Origin: Capniomyces stellatus
Taxonomy: Eukaryota > Kickxellomycota > Harpellomycetes > Harpellales > Legeriomycetaceae
Direction of reading: 5' to 3'
NCBI GenBank assembly: GCA_001661515.1
Contig: LUVW01000011.1
Span: forward strand, 531,856 to 595,855
DNA length: 64,000 nucleotides
Shown here piece by piece: positions 1 through 11,751 of the stretch. How positions within the stretch are numbered: position 1 is the first letter of the stretch; each line of letters opens with the position of its first letter. The notes under the pieces are model-generated. The model saw only the letters and a list, made by a program, of their open reading frames with translations, was not told the DNA's origin and did no database searches. The position numbers and the translations under genes are program-made.

Positions 1-564
1 GAAGTAAGGGGAAAAATAGCTACTGATGGTGAAAAATTAGCATCTGGTCTTTTACAAGGAGCAATGATGTTAATATGAGCCAAAAAGTCACTGAGTAGCA
101 GTTGATTTTATTGTTAGTATACTATTGAACATGAGTCGTGTAACACTTTAACAGAGTGGGTACTAAAGGAAAACAAACGAACAAGAGTGGGGGGAGGAGG
201 AGGAATCAGCTCGTTTTTAAGATTATAATTATTGTTTATTTTGAAATCAGGCGCTATTAAGAGCACAAATTCGATTTTCTTTTTTTCTTTTTTTTTTGAA
301 TAACTTTACTAATTATTCAATAAATTACAATTAAATGTTAAATAATCAAAAGAAATGGAAGGAAAAAAAAAATAACTAGAACTGATAAACTAAAATCCAA
401 AGTTTAGCAATCGAAATTTCACAAAATAAAAAATATAAGGTGAAGTAACGTTATTTCAATAAAAAAGAAAAGCAAAAGTGTTGAGACCAAGATAGGGATT
501 TTCTTGGATCAAGAATAGAAGCATTCGGTAGATAGACAGAAATATATATATATAAATAGCAGCG
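1..564. other. Left-edge intergenic sequence, no gene recognised
   Basis: AT-rich, with A and T runs and an (AT)n tract at about 541-556 that ends in TATAAATA only eight bases before the mL59 start codon. The first 78 bases form a short open frame ending in TGA. It is too short to assign, although its end vaguely recalls the 'LLQG' region of non-LTR reverse transcriptases. Confidence 0.4.
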
Positions 565-1144
565 ATGGCGACAGTAAGAAAATATTCGGAGAAGATAATG
601 AAGTACCTGACGACGGAAAAGCTGGATGTTGGTAAAGCAAGTAATTTCAAACCAACTTTTGTGAATGGGCACTGGAGAGGACCTAAATTCAGCTTGCGAA
701 GACAGGCGGATCTGAGGAAGGCGTGTTTGATTAATGGGATCCAGCCAGAATCAATTGGATTACCAGAGCCACAGGAAAAGAAACCCGTCAGAGCCAAGGC
801 ACCAAAGGGCCATTTGGTTCAAAGAAACTACTTGGAGAGGTAACATAAAGCGTTTTGATTTACTCTTTTATTTTTTTTTACTACAACTATATTAAAAACA
901 AATGAGCGAGTTAATTTTGGTTTGCCAACCTGATCAGTGCAAAACTTTCAAAATGTGTAATATACCAACAGAATTGTTTAAATGAAAACTAAAAAAAACT
1001 GTGAAATTGAAAACCAAACTAACCAAAAAAAATAGAAAGGGGAAGGTCGATAAGGCTGTTGAGGATATGCCTCGGAAGATTGCTGAATGGAAGGAGAACA
1101 AGCTTAAGGAAAAGGAGAAGACCAAGCCTTTGTTGCCTTTCTAA
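565..1144 (+). CDS. MRPL25: Mitochondrial large ribosomal subunit protein mL59 (YmL25/MRPL25)
   Basis: Two exons, 565..839 and 1036..1144, join in frame (AG|GTAACA donor, AATAG acceptor) to give 127 residues. The core at about residues 25-55 contains NGHWRGPKFSLRRQADLRK. This matches the fungal mL59 pattern of a Gly-x-[FW]-x2-PK-[YF]-SLRRQ-[AS]-DL block. The second exon supplies the basic, Lys/Glu-rich helical tail (RKGKVDKAVEDMPRKIAEWK). Without splicing the frame would stop at 841, removing that conserved tail, so the intron is well supported. mL59 is a fungus-type subunit of the mitochondrial 54S ribosome. It faces convergently onto the WD40 gene, about 370 bp away. Confidence 0.88.
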
Positions 1145-1517
1145 GGCTGTATTTGCTGTTGGTCATGTTTAAATTTATACATTTTGTTATACTTTTCTAC
1201 ACTTATTTTTTTTGAAAAAAAAACATTATAGAAAAGAGTGTGTGTGTTATTGTTTTCCTGATATAACGTTATAAACAATGGGTGAGGTAGGTGGGGTGTG
1301 TGATCGGGTTTTTGTTTTGGTTATTGGCGTTAGATTAACAGCAGCTGGGGCTGGTTTTTGAGAGTAAAAAAAGAAAAAAGTAATTAAAGGAAATTATCAA
1401 AAAAAAAAAAAAAGAAAGAAAAGTTTTAGATGAATAAAGACATACAATAACAAGACGCATTAACAATGAAAAGAAAAAAAAAGGAAAAGATAAATAAATA
1501 AAAAATCTAGATGGTTA
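1145..1517. other. Convergent intergenic spacer
   Basis: AT-rich spacer between the 3' ends of mL59 and the WD40 gene. It contains A-rich runs at about 1359-1420 and 1468-1505 and nothing else recognised. Confidence 0.5.
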
Positions 1518-4500
1518 TCAAGGTTTGAATGGAATGGGTGAGTGGTCAGAGTTAGGTTTGTTAACTGGTAAATTAACCATTGATTGAGAGATTTGGTCCT
1601 TACTCTGGCGAAATTTCTCACTATTGACGCTGGTTCTCAAATCGGACTTGCTAGACGAAAAAGCCATCGAGTTCCTGATTCTGTCAAATAGCTTAGACCC
1701 TCGGAGCAGGCTGTGTCTCCTATTCACCACCACAGCGTCGGTGCCTAGGTCAGGATCAGCAGCGTCAAGACTTGGCCCAACAACTGCTTGTTCAGTATGC
1801 AGTGTTTGGGAGGACGGACTTCCGTGGTGGTTGGTATTGGTATTGGTATTGTCAGTAATTTGATGGGGTGATTTATTGTCAGTTTGGTTGTTGGGGGGAT
1901 TTGGTATAATGTGCTGGGGGTTTTCATTATCTGATTGGCCAGTGATGTGGGAGTTGGAGTGGGTATTGATTTTGGTTTGAGTTTGAGTTTGTGTTTGAGT
2001 TTGGGGTTTGAACTTGGGTTTGAGGGCTAAACTGAACTTTGAGGACTTGCTCTCGACAGTAGACAAAGATGCGTCTTTGGGCAAGGAGACCGACATGGGG
2101 ATCCTTTTGTTTACGCCAAAGAACTCGGCGGGGTTTACGTTGACCGATGAAGCAGTAGGATTGGCGGTTGGTTTGGTGGGGCAGTTGATAGGGTTGGAGC
2201 TTGAAAGCTGGCGTTTCAGAATGACTGGGTTGAAGTTTTCAATAGGAATGTGTTTAGTTTTGAGTTGGTGGTGTTGGTTTTGGACGTGTCTGAATATAGA
2301 CTTGAACACGCTTTTAGGGATTGAACTCTTTTGTCTTGGCACGATGTCGGGGGCATTTGCCAGCCCATTGATATCCTTTCTGAACACCATAATCTTGCCG
2401 CTAAAGTCTGAGCTGACAATTATGACTGTGGAGTCGATGGCTGAGCTGCTGGAGTACCGTGTTAGAATAGGATCGCCCTGCTTATACAAGTAGTTAAGGG
2501 TTGCCTGGGGAGCAAACTTGGCCACGCTTACGGGATATTTGTGGGCCTTAAAGTACTCGTAAATACTGTCGTCTGTGCCCTTGGAGTCAAACGGGATTTC
2601 CCCCACAAATTCAGGAGTTGTTTCTTTAGACTCTGCACTCGTACCGACATTTGTATTTCCATTTGAACCCACTCCTGTCAGAGACCCAGAGTTGGATCCA
2701 GTGGATGTCGAGGTGGAGATTCGTCTCTGCATGTTTGTTTTGGCCTTGTTTGCGTCTCTTGGCTTTCCAGTCAAGTCCTGGTGCAAAGGCCACACATAGA
2801 TTTTTTTTTCCTCAGACCCGCAGATTATATACTTTCCATCAGTGCTGGCTGAGGCACACGACTGTGACCCTGTGCTTCTATGTCCCCGAAGTTTGCAGAA
2901 CAGTTTGTGAGACTTTTCTCCATATACCCTCAGCCGAGAATCGTTACTTGAAATCAGAATCAATCCTTCATCAGACGTTAAATTAAAATGGTTTTCTATA
3001 TTCAAAGTTGATTTCGAATTTACATTTACATTTTGAGTTTGAGTTTGAGTTTGAGTTTGATTTTGATTTTGATCTTGATTTTGATCTTGATTTTGAGCAT
3101 TTGCTTGTGATTGGTTGTTTTTGTTGCCATTTGCCAAGTCGTATAAACGCTTTGATTCGTCGAGTTTCGGTATAAACGTAATTCCTGTGATTTTGCTTCC
3201 CGAGGACCGGAGTCCCTTTGAGCTTCTTGCATAAAGTCTTCCTACAATCTTCAACTGTGGCATGCTGTAAAACACACACAGTCCCTTGTATGTGCCTGCA
3301 ACCACGTTTTCGCCCGAATTGTTGCTGAACCCAACGGCAGTTATCAGCTGTCGGTCTGGCATCTCGGTTTTCATCTTCATAGACTGCGCCATAATGTCCC
3401 ACAACCGCAGATTTCCGTCCATGCAGCCAGTCACAAACAACCGGTCGTCCTTTGGGTGAAACGCAAGCGATGTTACTGCATCCTCGTGGTCAAATTGCCC
3501 TAGACATTCGCCCCGTTTTGGGTGCCAAAGTCTTGCTGTCCGGTCCATCGACCCCGTCAGCAGAAACCCGTTGATTGACCACGAAAGCGCCAAAATCCCG
3601 TGCGAGTGGCCCGCGTAAAGCCTGTACGGTACCGGCTCAAAAACATCGCTGGTCTGCTCCACCTCCCCCTTTCGCCTCTTCTTCACCCTCCACACTCTAA
3701 CCAGCCCGTCCTGCCCTCCTGCTGCCAAAAACCGCCCGTCGTGGCTGAAGTCCATCGTCCAAACCGCCGCCGTCGATGCGTTCACCAACTTCTCTGCTAT
3801 TTTTGCCGCCTCAGTTCCCCCCATCTTCTTGTCTCCCTCCCCAGGCTTGATCGACAGCGCCTTTCTCATTGTCGACACTGCCCCCGACAAGTCCTTTGAC
3901 ATTGTTGTTGATATCGACGTGTACACCCCGTTCTTATCTTCATCATTTACCAACACCATCTCCTTTTTCCCGTCCTTTGTCTCTATTCCCTTTTGTTTCA
4001 GCTTCATAACCACGCTGCTGTCATTCAGCTCCTGCGCCTGAAACAGCCTGTACAGCACCTTGTTCGTCACCCCTCTTGACTTTGCCTTGATAAATCTGCT
4101 CTCCTCAACCGTAAACGCCTTTATGCTCTCCTGTACTTTGCCCCCAACTACCCCCAAATCTCCCTCGTTGCTATTCTGGCTTTTTTTCCCCCGTTTCTTC
4201 CCCCGCCTCTTTTTGATATTGCTACTGTTTTTTGTATCAACACCCCCATTACTCGCCCCTCTTTTCTCCTCTCTACTTCCTTCAATATCTCGACTTTTTC
4301 CATTCCCCCCACTTTCCTCCCTTTTGCCCACCTCTCCTCCCATCCCATTTCTTACTTTTTTCTCTTGCTTTCCCCCTACCCTGACGCCATCTTTCGTTTT
4401 GTCCCCTTTGCTTACCAAGCCCCTCTTACTTGCACTGTCTACCATCTTACCATCCCCACTCCCATTCTCCTTACTCACCACCTTTTCCACCTCAACTACT

Positions 4501-5279
4501 TCGACTGTCCCCTTCTCGTTCTTTCCCTCAGTATACCCGTATTCTCCTCCCTCTGACATTTCTGAGCTTATCCACTTCTCTGAAATATCCGTTTTCTCTC
4601 CCTCTCTCTCCAGTACCCCTACTAGCCTTTTGTCTCTTGTCTTGACCAGCTCCCTTTCGTTTTTATCCCCAACCCCCTCCTCTCCATTCTTTCCCCCCAG
4701 CTCCAACTCCAACTTCAATTCCGTCCCGTTTCCCCCCTTTGGTACTACGCCATTCCCCCCCTTTTCAGAAACCTCCTCCTTAAGCATTCTCTCTTTGCCC
4801 TCTTCATCAATACCCCTGCTTTTTCGTCCTTCATTCTCCCCTTTCTCTTTGCTTTCCTCTGCTAAAACTGATGTCCCTATTATCCCTCTAAACATATTCG
4901 TCAACGCCACTCGCGTTTCCCCCAACAAACTCTCTACTATGCTTGCCCTTTCCTCCCCCTTATGGTCTTTTGATTCTTCGTCAATTCCATCATTCAGCAG
5001 TTTTATCTTATTCAAGTATGCCATTTTGGCCCTATGCTCTGGTGTCATCCCTATATTACCCACATTGCCCTCTTTCATTTCTTCGTACTCGTCCTCAGAG
5101 GAGCTATCTTTACTTTTGTACTTTTTGCCATTTTCCTTTGCTATACCTTCCTTGACCCTCCTTAATTCTTTTCCTCTTTTTGACCCAAACAATGAATTTC
5201 TTCCAAGGGCCTTCTTGGAGGGTGTTTCCATTTTTTTCATACCATTTTGCTCATTCTCTACCTCTTTTTCCATGCTCAC
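1518..5279 (-). CDS. WDR44-like WD40 repeat protein (fungal Rab11-binding-protein family)
   Basis: Single-exon frame of 1253 residues, read from 5279 down to 1518. Residues 1 to about 480 are charged, low-complexity and Lys/Glu-rich. WD40 repeats begin near residue 505 (AVWTMDFSHDGRFLAAGGQD) and run to about residue 880. They include the WDR44 hallmark order: a strand with 'LSWS.NGFLLTGSMDRTARLWHP', then 'VTSLAFHPKDDRLFVTGCMDGNL', then 'LITAVGFS'. A later blade at about 800-880 is split by a Gln/Asn/Thr dipeptide insert encoded by hexamer repeats at about 3029-3110. The C-terminal 300 residues are again low complexity. In animals WDR44 binds Rab11 in endosomal recycling; fungal relatives (budding yeast YMR102C/DGR2) are poorly understood. 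The family call is firm; the Rab11 role is only family inference. Confidence 0.85.
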   Translation of the reverse strand: MSMEKEVENEQNGMKKMETPSKKALGRNSLFGSKRGKELRRVKEGIAKENGKKYKSKDSSSEDEYEEMKEGNVGNIGMTPEHRAKMAYLNKIKLLNDGIDEESKDHKGEERASIVESLLGETRVALTNMFRGIIGTSVLAEESKEKGENEGRKSRGIDEEGKERMLKEEVSEKGGNGVVPKGGNGTELKLELELGGKNGEEGVGDKNERELVKTRDKRLVGVLEREGEKTDISEKWISSEMSEGGEYGYTEGKNEKGTVEVVEVEKVVSKENGSGDGKMVDSASKRGLVSKGDKTKDGVRVGGKQEKKVRNGMGGEVGKREESGGNGKSRDIEGSREEKRGASNGGVDTKNSSNIKKRRGKKRGKKSQNSNEGDLGVVGGKVQESIKAFTVEESRFIKAKSRGVTNKVLYRLFQAQELNDSSVVMKLKQKGIETKDGKKEMVLVNDEDKNGVYTSISTTMSKDLSGAVSTMRKALSIKPGEGDKKMGGTEAAKIAEKLVNASTAAVWTMDFSHDGRFLAAGGQDGLVRVWRVKKRRKGEVEQTSDVFEPVPYRLYAGHSHGILALSWSINGFLLTGSMDRTARLWHPKRGECLGQFDHEDAVTSLAFHPKDDRLFVTGCMDGNLRLWDIMAQSMKMKTEMPDRQLITAVGFSNNSGENVVAGTYKGLCVFYSMPQLKIVGRLYARSSKGLRSSGSKITGITFIPKLDESKRLYDLANGNKNNQSQANAQNQDQNQDQNQNQTQTQTQTQNVNVNSKSTLNIENHFNLTSDEGLILISSNDSRLRVYGEKSHKLFCKLRGHRSTGSQSCASASTDGKYIICGSEEKKIYVWPLHQDLTGKPRDANKAKTNMQRRISTSTSTGSNSGSLTGVGSNGNTNVGTSAESKETTPEFVGEIPFDSKGTDDSIYEYFKAHKYPVSVAKFAPQATLNYLYKQGDPILTRYSSSSAIDSTVIIVSSDFSGKIMVFRKDINGLANAPDIVPRQKSSIPKSVFKSIFRHVQNQHHQLKTKHIPIENFNPVILKRQLSSSNPINCPTKPTANPTASSVNVNPAEFFGVNKRIPMSVSLPKDASLSTVESKSSKFSLALKPKFKPQTQTQTQTQTKINTHSNSHITGQSDNENPQHIIPNPPNNQTDNKSPHQITDNTNTNTNHHGSPSSQTLHTEQAVVGPSLDAADPDLGTDAVVVNRRHSLLRGSKLFDRIRNSMAFSSSKSDLRTSVNSEKFRQSKDQISQSMVNLPVNKPNSDHSPIPFKP

Positions 5280-8194
5280 TTCATTTCAGCTATTGAAATA
5301 CTTTACTTTTCTTTCCTTTCAAATTTCCTTTCTTTCAATAGCGAATTGCAGTAATGACTGTAGTAGCAATTAAACCAATTTTTTACTTGCCTTTATCAAT
5401 TACTATCAGCTACCATTAATATTCTCTACTATCAACTATCAGCTACTACTATCAATTATTTATATATATATTTTTTTTTCAAAATTTGGTTGTAACAAAA
5501 GGGAAAAAAAAAAATTTACTCTGAGATTTTGGTGTGAATTGTGTGTTTCCTAGTGTACTGATAAAGACAAAAGATTTTAGGCTTTACGAACAAACAATTT
5601 TAAGATGGTTTAGCGTGATTAGTCCAAGTGCGTTCCCAATTAGTCAGTAAATTAAATTCAATTCAATTAGCTAAAAATTTACTGTTACAACTAAACTGTA
5701 AATGTATGATCCCTTCAGGTTTCAGGTAAATCTTCAACTTTATCAAAAATCTCGTGATTCCTTACCACATTTATTGTGGTGAACAATTCTTTTTTGTTTT
5801 GCTATCGTTCAAGTCGTTCACCATCTTACATTAAAGTGGTAAAAAAATAAAACGTGCTCATTATGCTCTGATTACTAATAAGGCAATATTACCAAGCTTG
5901 GCAGAAAGGCGTGGCAATAAGATGCTATGATATTTCCAAATTTGCCTTACTTGGCTATTATATAAATTGGCATTTACTACATTATTTTTCCTACAAACTT
6001 CCAAAAGAACCAATAGAGGACATCCACAGGTTTTACCAAACAGTCTTTCAAGTCGGGTTTTCTCTTGTTCATGTTTCCCCTCATTTTAATATACCCTCCC
6101 TCAAAAAAAAAAAGTCTACCATTAACTAAAAAAAACAACTAAACAGCTAAATTGTGGTATGGAAAATTTCATTTGACGTTTAACGCAAAGTAAGGCCGGT
6201 TGTAGCAGTGTAGATCCACAGCCACATCATCAACAAAACACGTTTAAATCATCACTTGCTATAGTTTGGCTTTTCCTAAACACAGATTTCCTGCTGTTCT
6301 ATTCATCTTTTGTTTAATTACCGGCTGTTTGACTGATTATTTGCTTTAGCTTTATTTAGCTGTAAGAACACAAATACCATTGTTTTATCTCTTTGTTTTA
6401 TTTTCTACATGCTTGTGACGAATTTAGTGGTCTTGCTTCTAGTTACGTACCGTTTGATTAGGCCCCGGATTGTTTTTCCGTCCATTGGATTTGCGTAGAT
6501 ATAGATGACCTATTTATGTTTATTGTGTTGTATGTCTGACGTTCATTTTCATCAAGCGTGAACAGGGTTTTGTTGCCTTTTTCATGTTGTTCGACTCCAT
6601 CCACAATCTGTTTCTCCCAAACTGCAAGTATCCAGTGAAAATAAAATATAAAATCAGGCAATTGGTGGTTAGTTCTACCATTTCATTAATAATCCAATCA
6701 GTTCGCCATTCAAGTTTACCACATTCTCGTTTTACCACTAAACAAAGCCTCAACTTTATAGTAAATCAACTAAATGGCAGGCTATTTTTATTTCACCAAT
6801 CCCAAACCCTCAAATACAAATACAAATGCAAGCACAATCACCTCATTACTTGTGCTCTAAAAGGATCTCAATGGATCTCTTGTACATTATTCCACAGCAA
6901 AAATAAATAAATTGATGGCGCATTCCTTGATTGATTGACGAAAGTCATTTGCTTTCTTTAAAAAGTACAATTTCTTGATTGGTGGAATATCTACTAGCTC
7001 TTGCAGGCTCCCCCCTCCACCAAACTACTTGATAATCGTAACATAATGGGCAGCTTGCTGCATATTTTATTAATATTGCAAGTGAGAAAACAAACCAATG
7101 TCTAAACCAAATCAAGTAAGCTTGAATTATATCCCATCCCGTTGAGTAATCAATACCAACAACTGTGCCATAGCACCAATAAATCTAAACGAACACAATA
7201 TCACCCCTAATAACCGGATATACACTATGTCTGCTACGGCATGGGCAATCAAGCCCCACTTACCTCCAATTATACTTTATTATGGCATTTAGCTAATGTT
7301 TTATTCTTCATGTTTATTTTAGCCAAAATTCTCATTTCTACACCAGTAACTGATTGGAAAAAACTGAAGCTAGCTACATGCTCTTCTTAATGCACAACTC
7401 GGTAGCAATAAAGCGTCTTGCAAAGTTGGTTGCAAATGCATAGTACTGGCACCACCCACTTGCTTTGTACACAAAGTAGCGGCAAGCACCCCCCCCCCCC
7501 TCCTTGCAGGTTGTTTACTCTCGCAAACCCAATATCCTAAATGTTATTTTTAAGTCGGTTTAGATCTCCAGGACTATAAATGCTCACTATCATCACCATT
7601 TATGCGCAGTGTTCATTATAGCCAAAGCCATATTTATTCAAAAAGGGTACCTTGACATATCCAATTATGTCCGGATAAACATTGTAGGCTTCAAGGTTTT
7701 TGACTGCTTTTACAGTCAAGTGGTCGCTGGTGTAAATTTCATAGTCAGGCGAAAAAAAAATACTTTACTGAGATCAGGTAAAATACTTTTTGATCCGACC
7801 AATCTATGAATAGTATAATTTGACTACATCTCATTTATAAACCCCAAAGTCGGGAAAAAAAAACGGAAACTGGGTTTATTAAAAATCGGCAACGAAGCTT
7901 GGAGTTTATTTTTAAAAGAAAAGTTTGTTGTATTATTATTGAAATCTATTTTTTAACTGGCTGGCATTATTTATTAATTGTTAAAAGTGAAATAAATGTA
8001 AACAAAGAAAAAAAATTCAACATCCAATACAATAAAAAAAAGTTCAGCGCCATAAAGGAAAAGTTGAGTAAAAAAACGACCAGTTTTCCGTTTTCATGCG
8101 TTTATTACACAAAAAAAAGAAACGTTAAATTACAGCACAAAACGAGCACGGGTTGACAAGTCTTGAAAATCACGAATACAGCATATCGAATAAA
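5280..8194. other. 2.9-kb spacer without a recognisable gene
   Basis: AT-rich sequence with a C run at about 7490-7500, a TATAAATG at about 7574 and several short open frames (for example 5911-6129) that match nothing I know and lack coding character. It separates the divergent WD40 gene and coiled-coil gene. It could hold decayed repeats or a non-coding RNA, but I see no positive evidence. Confidence 0.45.
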
Positions 8195-10389
8195 ATGGAT
8201 TTTAATTCGGCTTTAGGCGAATGCGTCAAACAAATGCAGTATGCCAACAATAATGTAAGATTCGTATAGTTGCCCGATTGCATACTGCATTGTCCAAGTC
8301 TAAAAAATGGGTACTGTACTTTTATAGCTCTCGAATACAAAGGATTGTTTTGCCAACCTGAGTTCGACATTTGACAGAGCCGAGAGGGTTTGCAAAATAG
8401 AAAAGGTAAATAGCATGAGAATTTATGCCCTAAATTGCGATTTAAATGGCCAATTTTTACTGCGATTAACATAATTTATGCCAAAACGCCTCGCACGACA
8501 GAAATACGAGCTGAAAACACTTGGGCAAGTGGAAGCTACACAGGAGCTGATGTCAAAGCAGGCAGTTCCGTTTTTGTACAAACAGGTCGAACAATTGGAA
8601 GATATTCTTGAAAAGGCTATAGTGCAGCAGAACGACGAAGAACAAAAGGTGCGCCAGACTAAGCCCAGCTTTAGAAAATATGGATCCTAAATGGACTATT
8701 GCTTACCAATATTCCTGCTATTGAAACTCACCGCATTTTTTTTTTTAAAAAAAACACTTGTGATTAATATTATAGTTCAAGTTTCAAAAAGAGGAGTATG
8801 ACATGTTGATGCAGAAGGATCGAGAAGTCTCAGTTTCTCAAATTCATGTTAAAAAATTGAAATCAAAGCTGGAAGAGTTGCAAGTCGAGTACCTAGAACT
8901 GAAAAGCACGACAACAAACACAGTAAGTGATGCACACGGTTTAGTATCTTTAATAATGAGTTACTCGCTATGTGTTCCAGTCGAGTACATAGGATGTCGT
9001 GTAACTGTGTTGAAACTTTGTATTGATGTGTTGGTGCTAATAGGAGAAGCAGATAAACTCATTGTACACAAGGATCCAAAATCAGAGCAATAAGAAGGTA
9101 TAATTTTTAATTTCAACTACTGCTTCAACCATCTCAAGCTGGTTTTTATTTACTTATTCAGAAAAAGAAAAAGAAAAAGAAAAAGAAAAAGAAAAAGAAT
9201 AAGGATGAGTAGGGCTAGTGTGCAGATTGATATTTATAATGTGTATCTTGGCGATAATAGCAAACCAAAGAGGTTCCTGAGGCAAAATCAGAGAGTCTTA
9301 CTAGTATCCAGATCAAAGAGTTGACTCAGAAGCTGATTTTAGCTAAATCCAAGAAAATAGAGCTGGTCAACAAACATAAAAACAGATCAAAGAACGACTC
9401 GAATATGATGATAGAAGCATGTAAGAACCAATTTAACACATGATAGAATTACTATCCAATCCGCAGAATTGAGGTGGAAATACTTATTATTTGCAATGTA
9501 AATGTAGATAACTGCATGGGTCCATTGAACGATCATTTGAAAAATATCGGAGGCCACGGAAGTGGGTTTGTTGGAGGTAATTCGGATAAACGTTGGGGTG
9601 GAGAGAGGTCACGTCGCCATTTCTTCCTTTCCACCGTGTTTTTTATATATTATATTATTTTTTAAACTTTTCCTTGTTTTCAGACAAAATATGAATTGCA
9701 CTAAACATCATAAACCACCACACCGTATAGAATCTACATCTTTAGCAAAGGGACTGGAGTTTATCGAGGCGATAAAAACACTGGTAATTGAACTTTTTTT
9801 TTAGGGACGATAAAGCACACAAATAGCAAATATCGCTCTACCAAAACCTAAAAAATGCGATTTCAATAATAAAAATAATAAAACCTAAAAATTCGGCTTG
9901 ATTGGAATAGATCGAGGAGAAAAACGACACTGTTTATAAAGATAAACAAGAGTCCCGAGTCAGATACCTAACCAGAATGCTAAGGCATTTCTATGGGGAT
10001 ACCGGAACTTGCATGTCTTCAACCACAAAGATTCTGATTGAGACTTTTATGAACCAGATAAACTATGCTGATATTGAAAAGGTAATTTCGTTAAATCCGT
10101 GATATTTTATTTGATCATGCCGTTCGTTTCTATCATTATCATTTTATTTTTTGAAAAGCGTGGATTTCTTTGTTTTTATGTCCGATACGATAATTTCGAT
10201 TGCTTTAATTTAAACAAATCTGGTAATTATAAATAAATATAGGAGTTGCTGGGCGAATACTCGCTAAAGTCGATTTCCTTGGCTTTGCTTAAGCTGGAGA
10301 CAATCGGGGTTGTTACCATTTCTATCGATTACTTGAATGGCAACGAGAACAAGTACATTTCTCTAAACATTTCCAACCCGGATGCTTGA
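8195..10389 (+). CDS. Coiled-coil protein of unknown function (multi-exon)
   Basis: I assemble eight exons, 8195..8254, 8502..8648, 8776..8922, 9261..9420, 9508..9576, 9731..9783, 9911..10081 and 10243..10389. They total 954 nt (317 aa) with every junction in phase. The first half is heptad-rich (LYKQVEQLEDILEKAI, VKKLKSKLEELQVEYLELK, IQIKELTQKLILAKSKKIEL). The last 100 residues look globular, ending in FYGDTGTC..., a helix ADIEKELLGEYSLKSISLAL and two strands (VVTISIDYL, KYISLNI). The layout resembles kinetochore or chromosome-segregation coiled-coil proteins, but I cannot match a family. Exons 5 and 6 (9261..9576) are the weakest: the 8648 donor is GTGCGC and exon 6 has atypical composition. 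A (GAAAAA)n run at 9162-9200 falls in an intron in this model. Confidence 0.6.
9161..9200 (+). repeat. (GAAAAA)n hexamer array
   Basis: About six perfect copies of a GAAAAA unit directly after a CAG acceptor-like trinucleotide. If used as an exon it would encode poly-lysine ending at a stop, so I treat it as intronic. Confidence 0.8.
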
Positions 10390-10731
10390 CAAGCTGTGTG
10401 ATTGGGGTTACCTTCATCTTTATTATTAGAAAGTTTGCTACAGTCTTTAAATATGTTGTACTCTTGTGTAGTTCCAGCTTTGTTGTAATAGCCTCGCTTT
10501 AATCCTACTTTTTATTTTTGGCCCAGATGTTTAGCCCGTAATACGAATCTATGTTATTAAATATAAAATGTGAAATATAAAATGTAAAGTGTAAAATGTA
10601 GAATATAAAATATAAAATATAAAATATAAAATATTAAAAGTAAAATGTTCAAAAGACATCTAGAATCCACAAACCGAGCCGAAACGACTATCTACATACA
10701 CGCGCAACCATGTCCACTAATACCACAGACT
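10390..10731. repeat. Convergent spacer with ATATAAAAT-type repeats
   Basis: Between the 3' ends of the coiled-coil gene and COX16. Positions about 10556-10645 are tandem variants of AAATATAAAATGT, likely in the 3' region of both transcripts. Confidence 0.6.
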
Positions 10732-11372
10732 TTAGTTTTGACTTGGGCGTTCAAACACAGGCTCATCCTCTGGCGGTCGTTCGTATCTCTTTGGCTCGTA
10801 CTCCTCCCAGTCACCCTTTTGCTGTAGCCTCTAAATGATCGCAGTAATAAGTCTGTGAATTAGGATTAGCTCAACCAACAAATGTCATCTCTGGAACCTG
10901 AATGAAGAAAGAAAGAAAAAACTTACCCAGTACTCTTCCTGTATATTTATGGATCTGCGGTTCTTGTTCATCTTCAACGCCTCGCTGTCGGAGATCTATT
11001 TACCCATTTTGTGATAGTAGATTAATTAAACATACCTATGGAATTATATGCTTATAAAATTTCTTCTTAAAAAAAGAAAATCGAATTTCAATAACAATAA
11101 GAAATCGAATTTCAATAACAAAAAAGAAATCGAATTTCAGTGATAATAAAAAAGCAAGTCGAGCTGCGTCAAATGTTTCATGTATGTTTTACCGTTTTCT
11201 TTTGCTTATCGTTCATTTCGTATCTAGTGTTTTGCAGTGGAACCAGCAAAAAAGATCCACCCACAACTGCAAACACGAATGGAATTCCTACAAAGACCAG
11301 GGGATACTTTTTTGCCAGGTGCTGTAGATTTATTCCTCTATTGTCTGGCGTTAATTTGCTTTTTCTAAACAT
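10732..11372 (-). CDS. COX16: COX16, cytochrome c oxidase assembly factor
   Basis: Three exons on the minus strand, 11372..11193, 10995..10927 and 10830..10732, give 115 residues. Junctions are ACG|GTAAAA, TGG|GTAAGT and TAG acceptors. Residues 20-47 (LAKKYPLVFVGIPFVFAVVG) form the single membrane segment, followed by the family signature QNTRYEMNDKQ. Exon 2 encodes SDSEALKMNKNRRSINIQEEY, matching the COX16 'EALKL..NRR..DIKEEYYRLQ' block. Exon 3 continues RLQQKGDWEEYEPKRYERP. COX16 is a mitochondrial inner-membrane protein needed for complex IV assembly (Cox1/Cox2 handling). The start at 11372 is the ATG just before the conserved region; a longer open frame upstream is not needed. Length matches the family (about 106-118 aa). 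Confidence 0.92.
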
Positions 11373-11484
11373 TATGATTTGCAAGTTTCTAGTCAAAGGT
11401 AAGAGAAAAAATCGGCTTCGGCGATTAAGAGTTGAAGCATTAACGACAAAAAAAAATATCAACATTCAATTGGTAATTTAAAAG

Positions 11485-11751
11485 GGAGTTGGCACGATTA
11501 TTTTCAAGGCAAATATCATCCAACTTTGACTTTGACTTTGACTTTGACTTTGACTTTGGCTTTGACTCGCTAAAAAGCCAATGATAATGATGTTGGGGTC
11601 AGTTAATTAGTTTATCGATTTCATAAAAAAATCGATCAATCAAAGTGTATCAACGGATTTTCAGTTGCCGGATTATAACTGTTTATATGTATACCTTTGT
11701 TTTTTTTATATTGAAATTATGCTTTTCGATTTCTTCGACTAGCGAAGACAT
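11485..11751 (-). CDS. Possible small two-exon reading frame with (KS/KV) repeat tail
   Basis: An ATG at 11751 opens MSSLVEEIEKHNFNIKKTK before a GTATAC donor at about 11694. A TTTTTAG acceptor near 11573 leads into the (CAAAGT)n hexamer array at about 11523-11570, encoding KV, KS or QS dipeptides depending on the frame chosen. I recognise no family. It could be a short basic protein, the 5' part of a gene with exons I cannot see, or chance. It sits just upstream of COX16 on the same strand. Confidence 0.2.
11522..11570 (+). repeat. (TTTGAC)n hexamer array
   Basis: Tandem TTTGAC units with one TTTGGC variant, upstream of COX16. Confidence 0.8.

Noticed and set aside
1..78. Short open frame ending 'LLQGAMM' like a reverse transcriptase motif
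   Set aside because: Only 25 codons, no supporting flanking motif; chance similarity is likely.
4060..5373. 437-codon + strand frame opposite the WD40 gene
   Set aside because: Ser/Pro/Phe/Leu-rich mirror of the purine-rich 5' coding strand; no domain and wrong strand.
5911..6910. Short frames in the 5.3-8.2 kb spacer
   Set aside because: No known family, weak coding character, no convincing splice partners.
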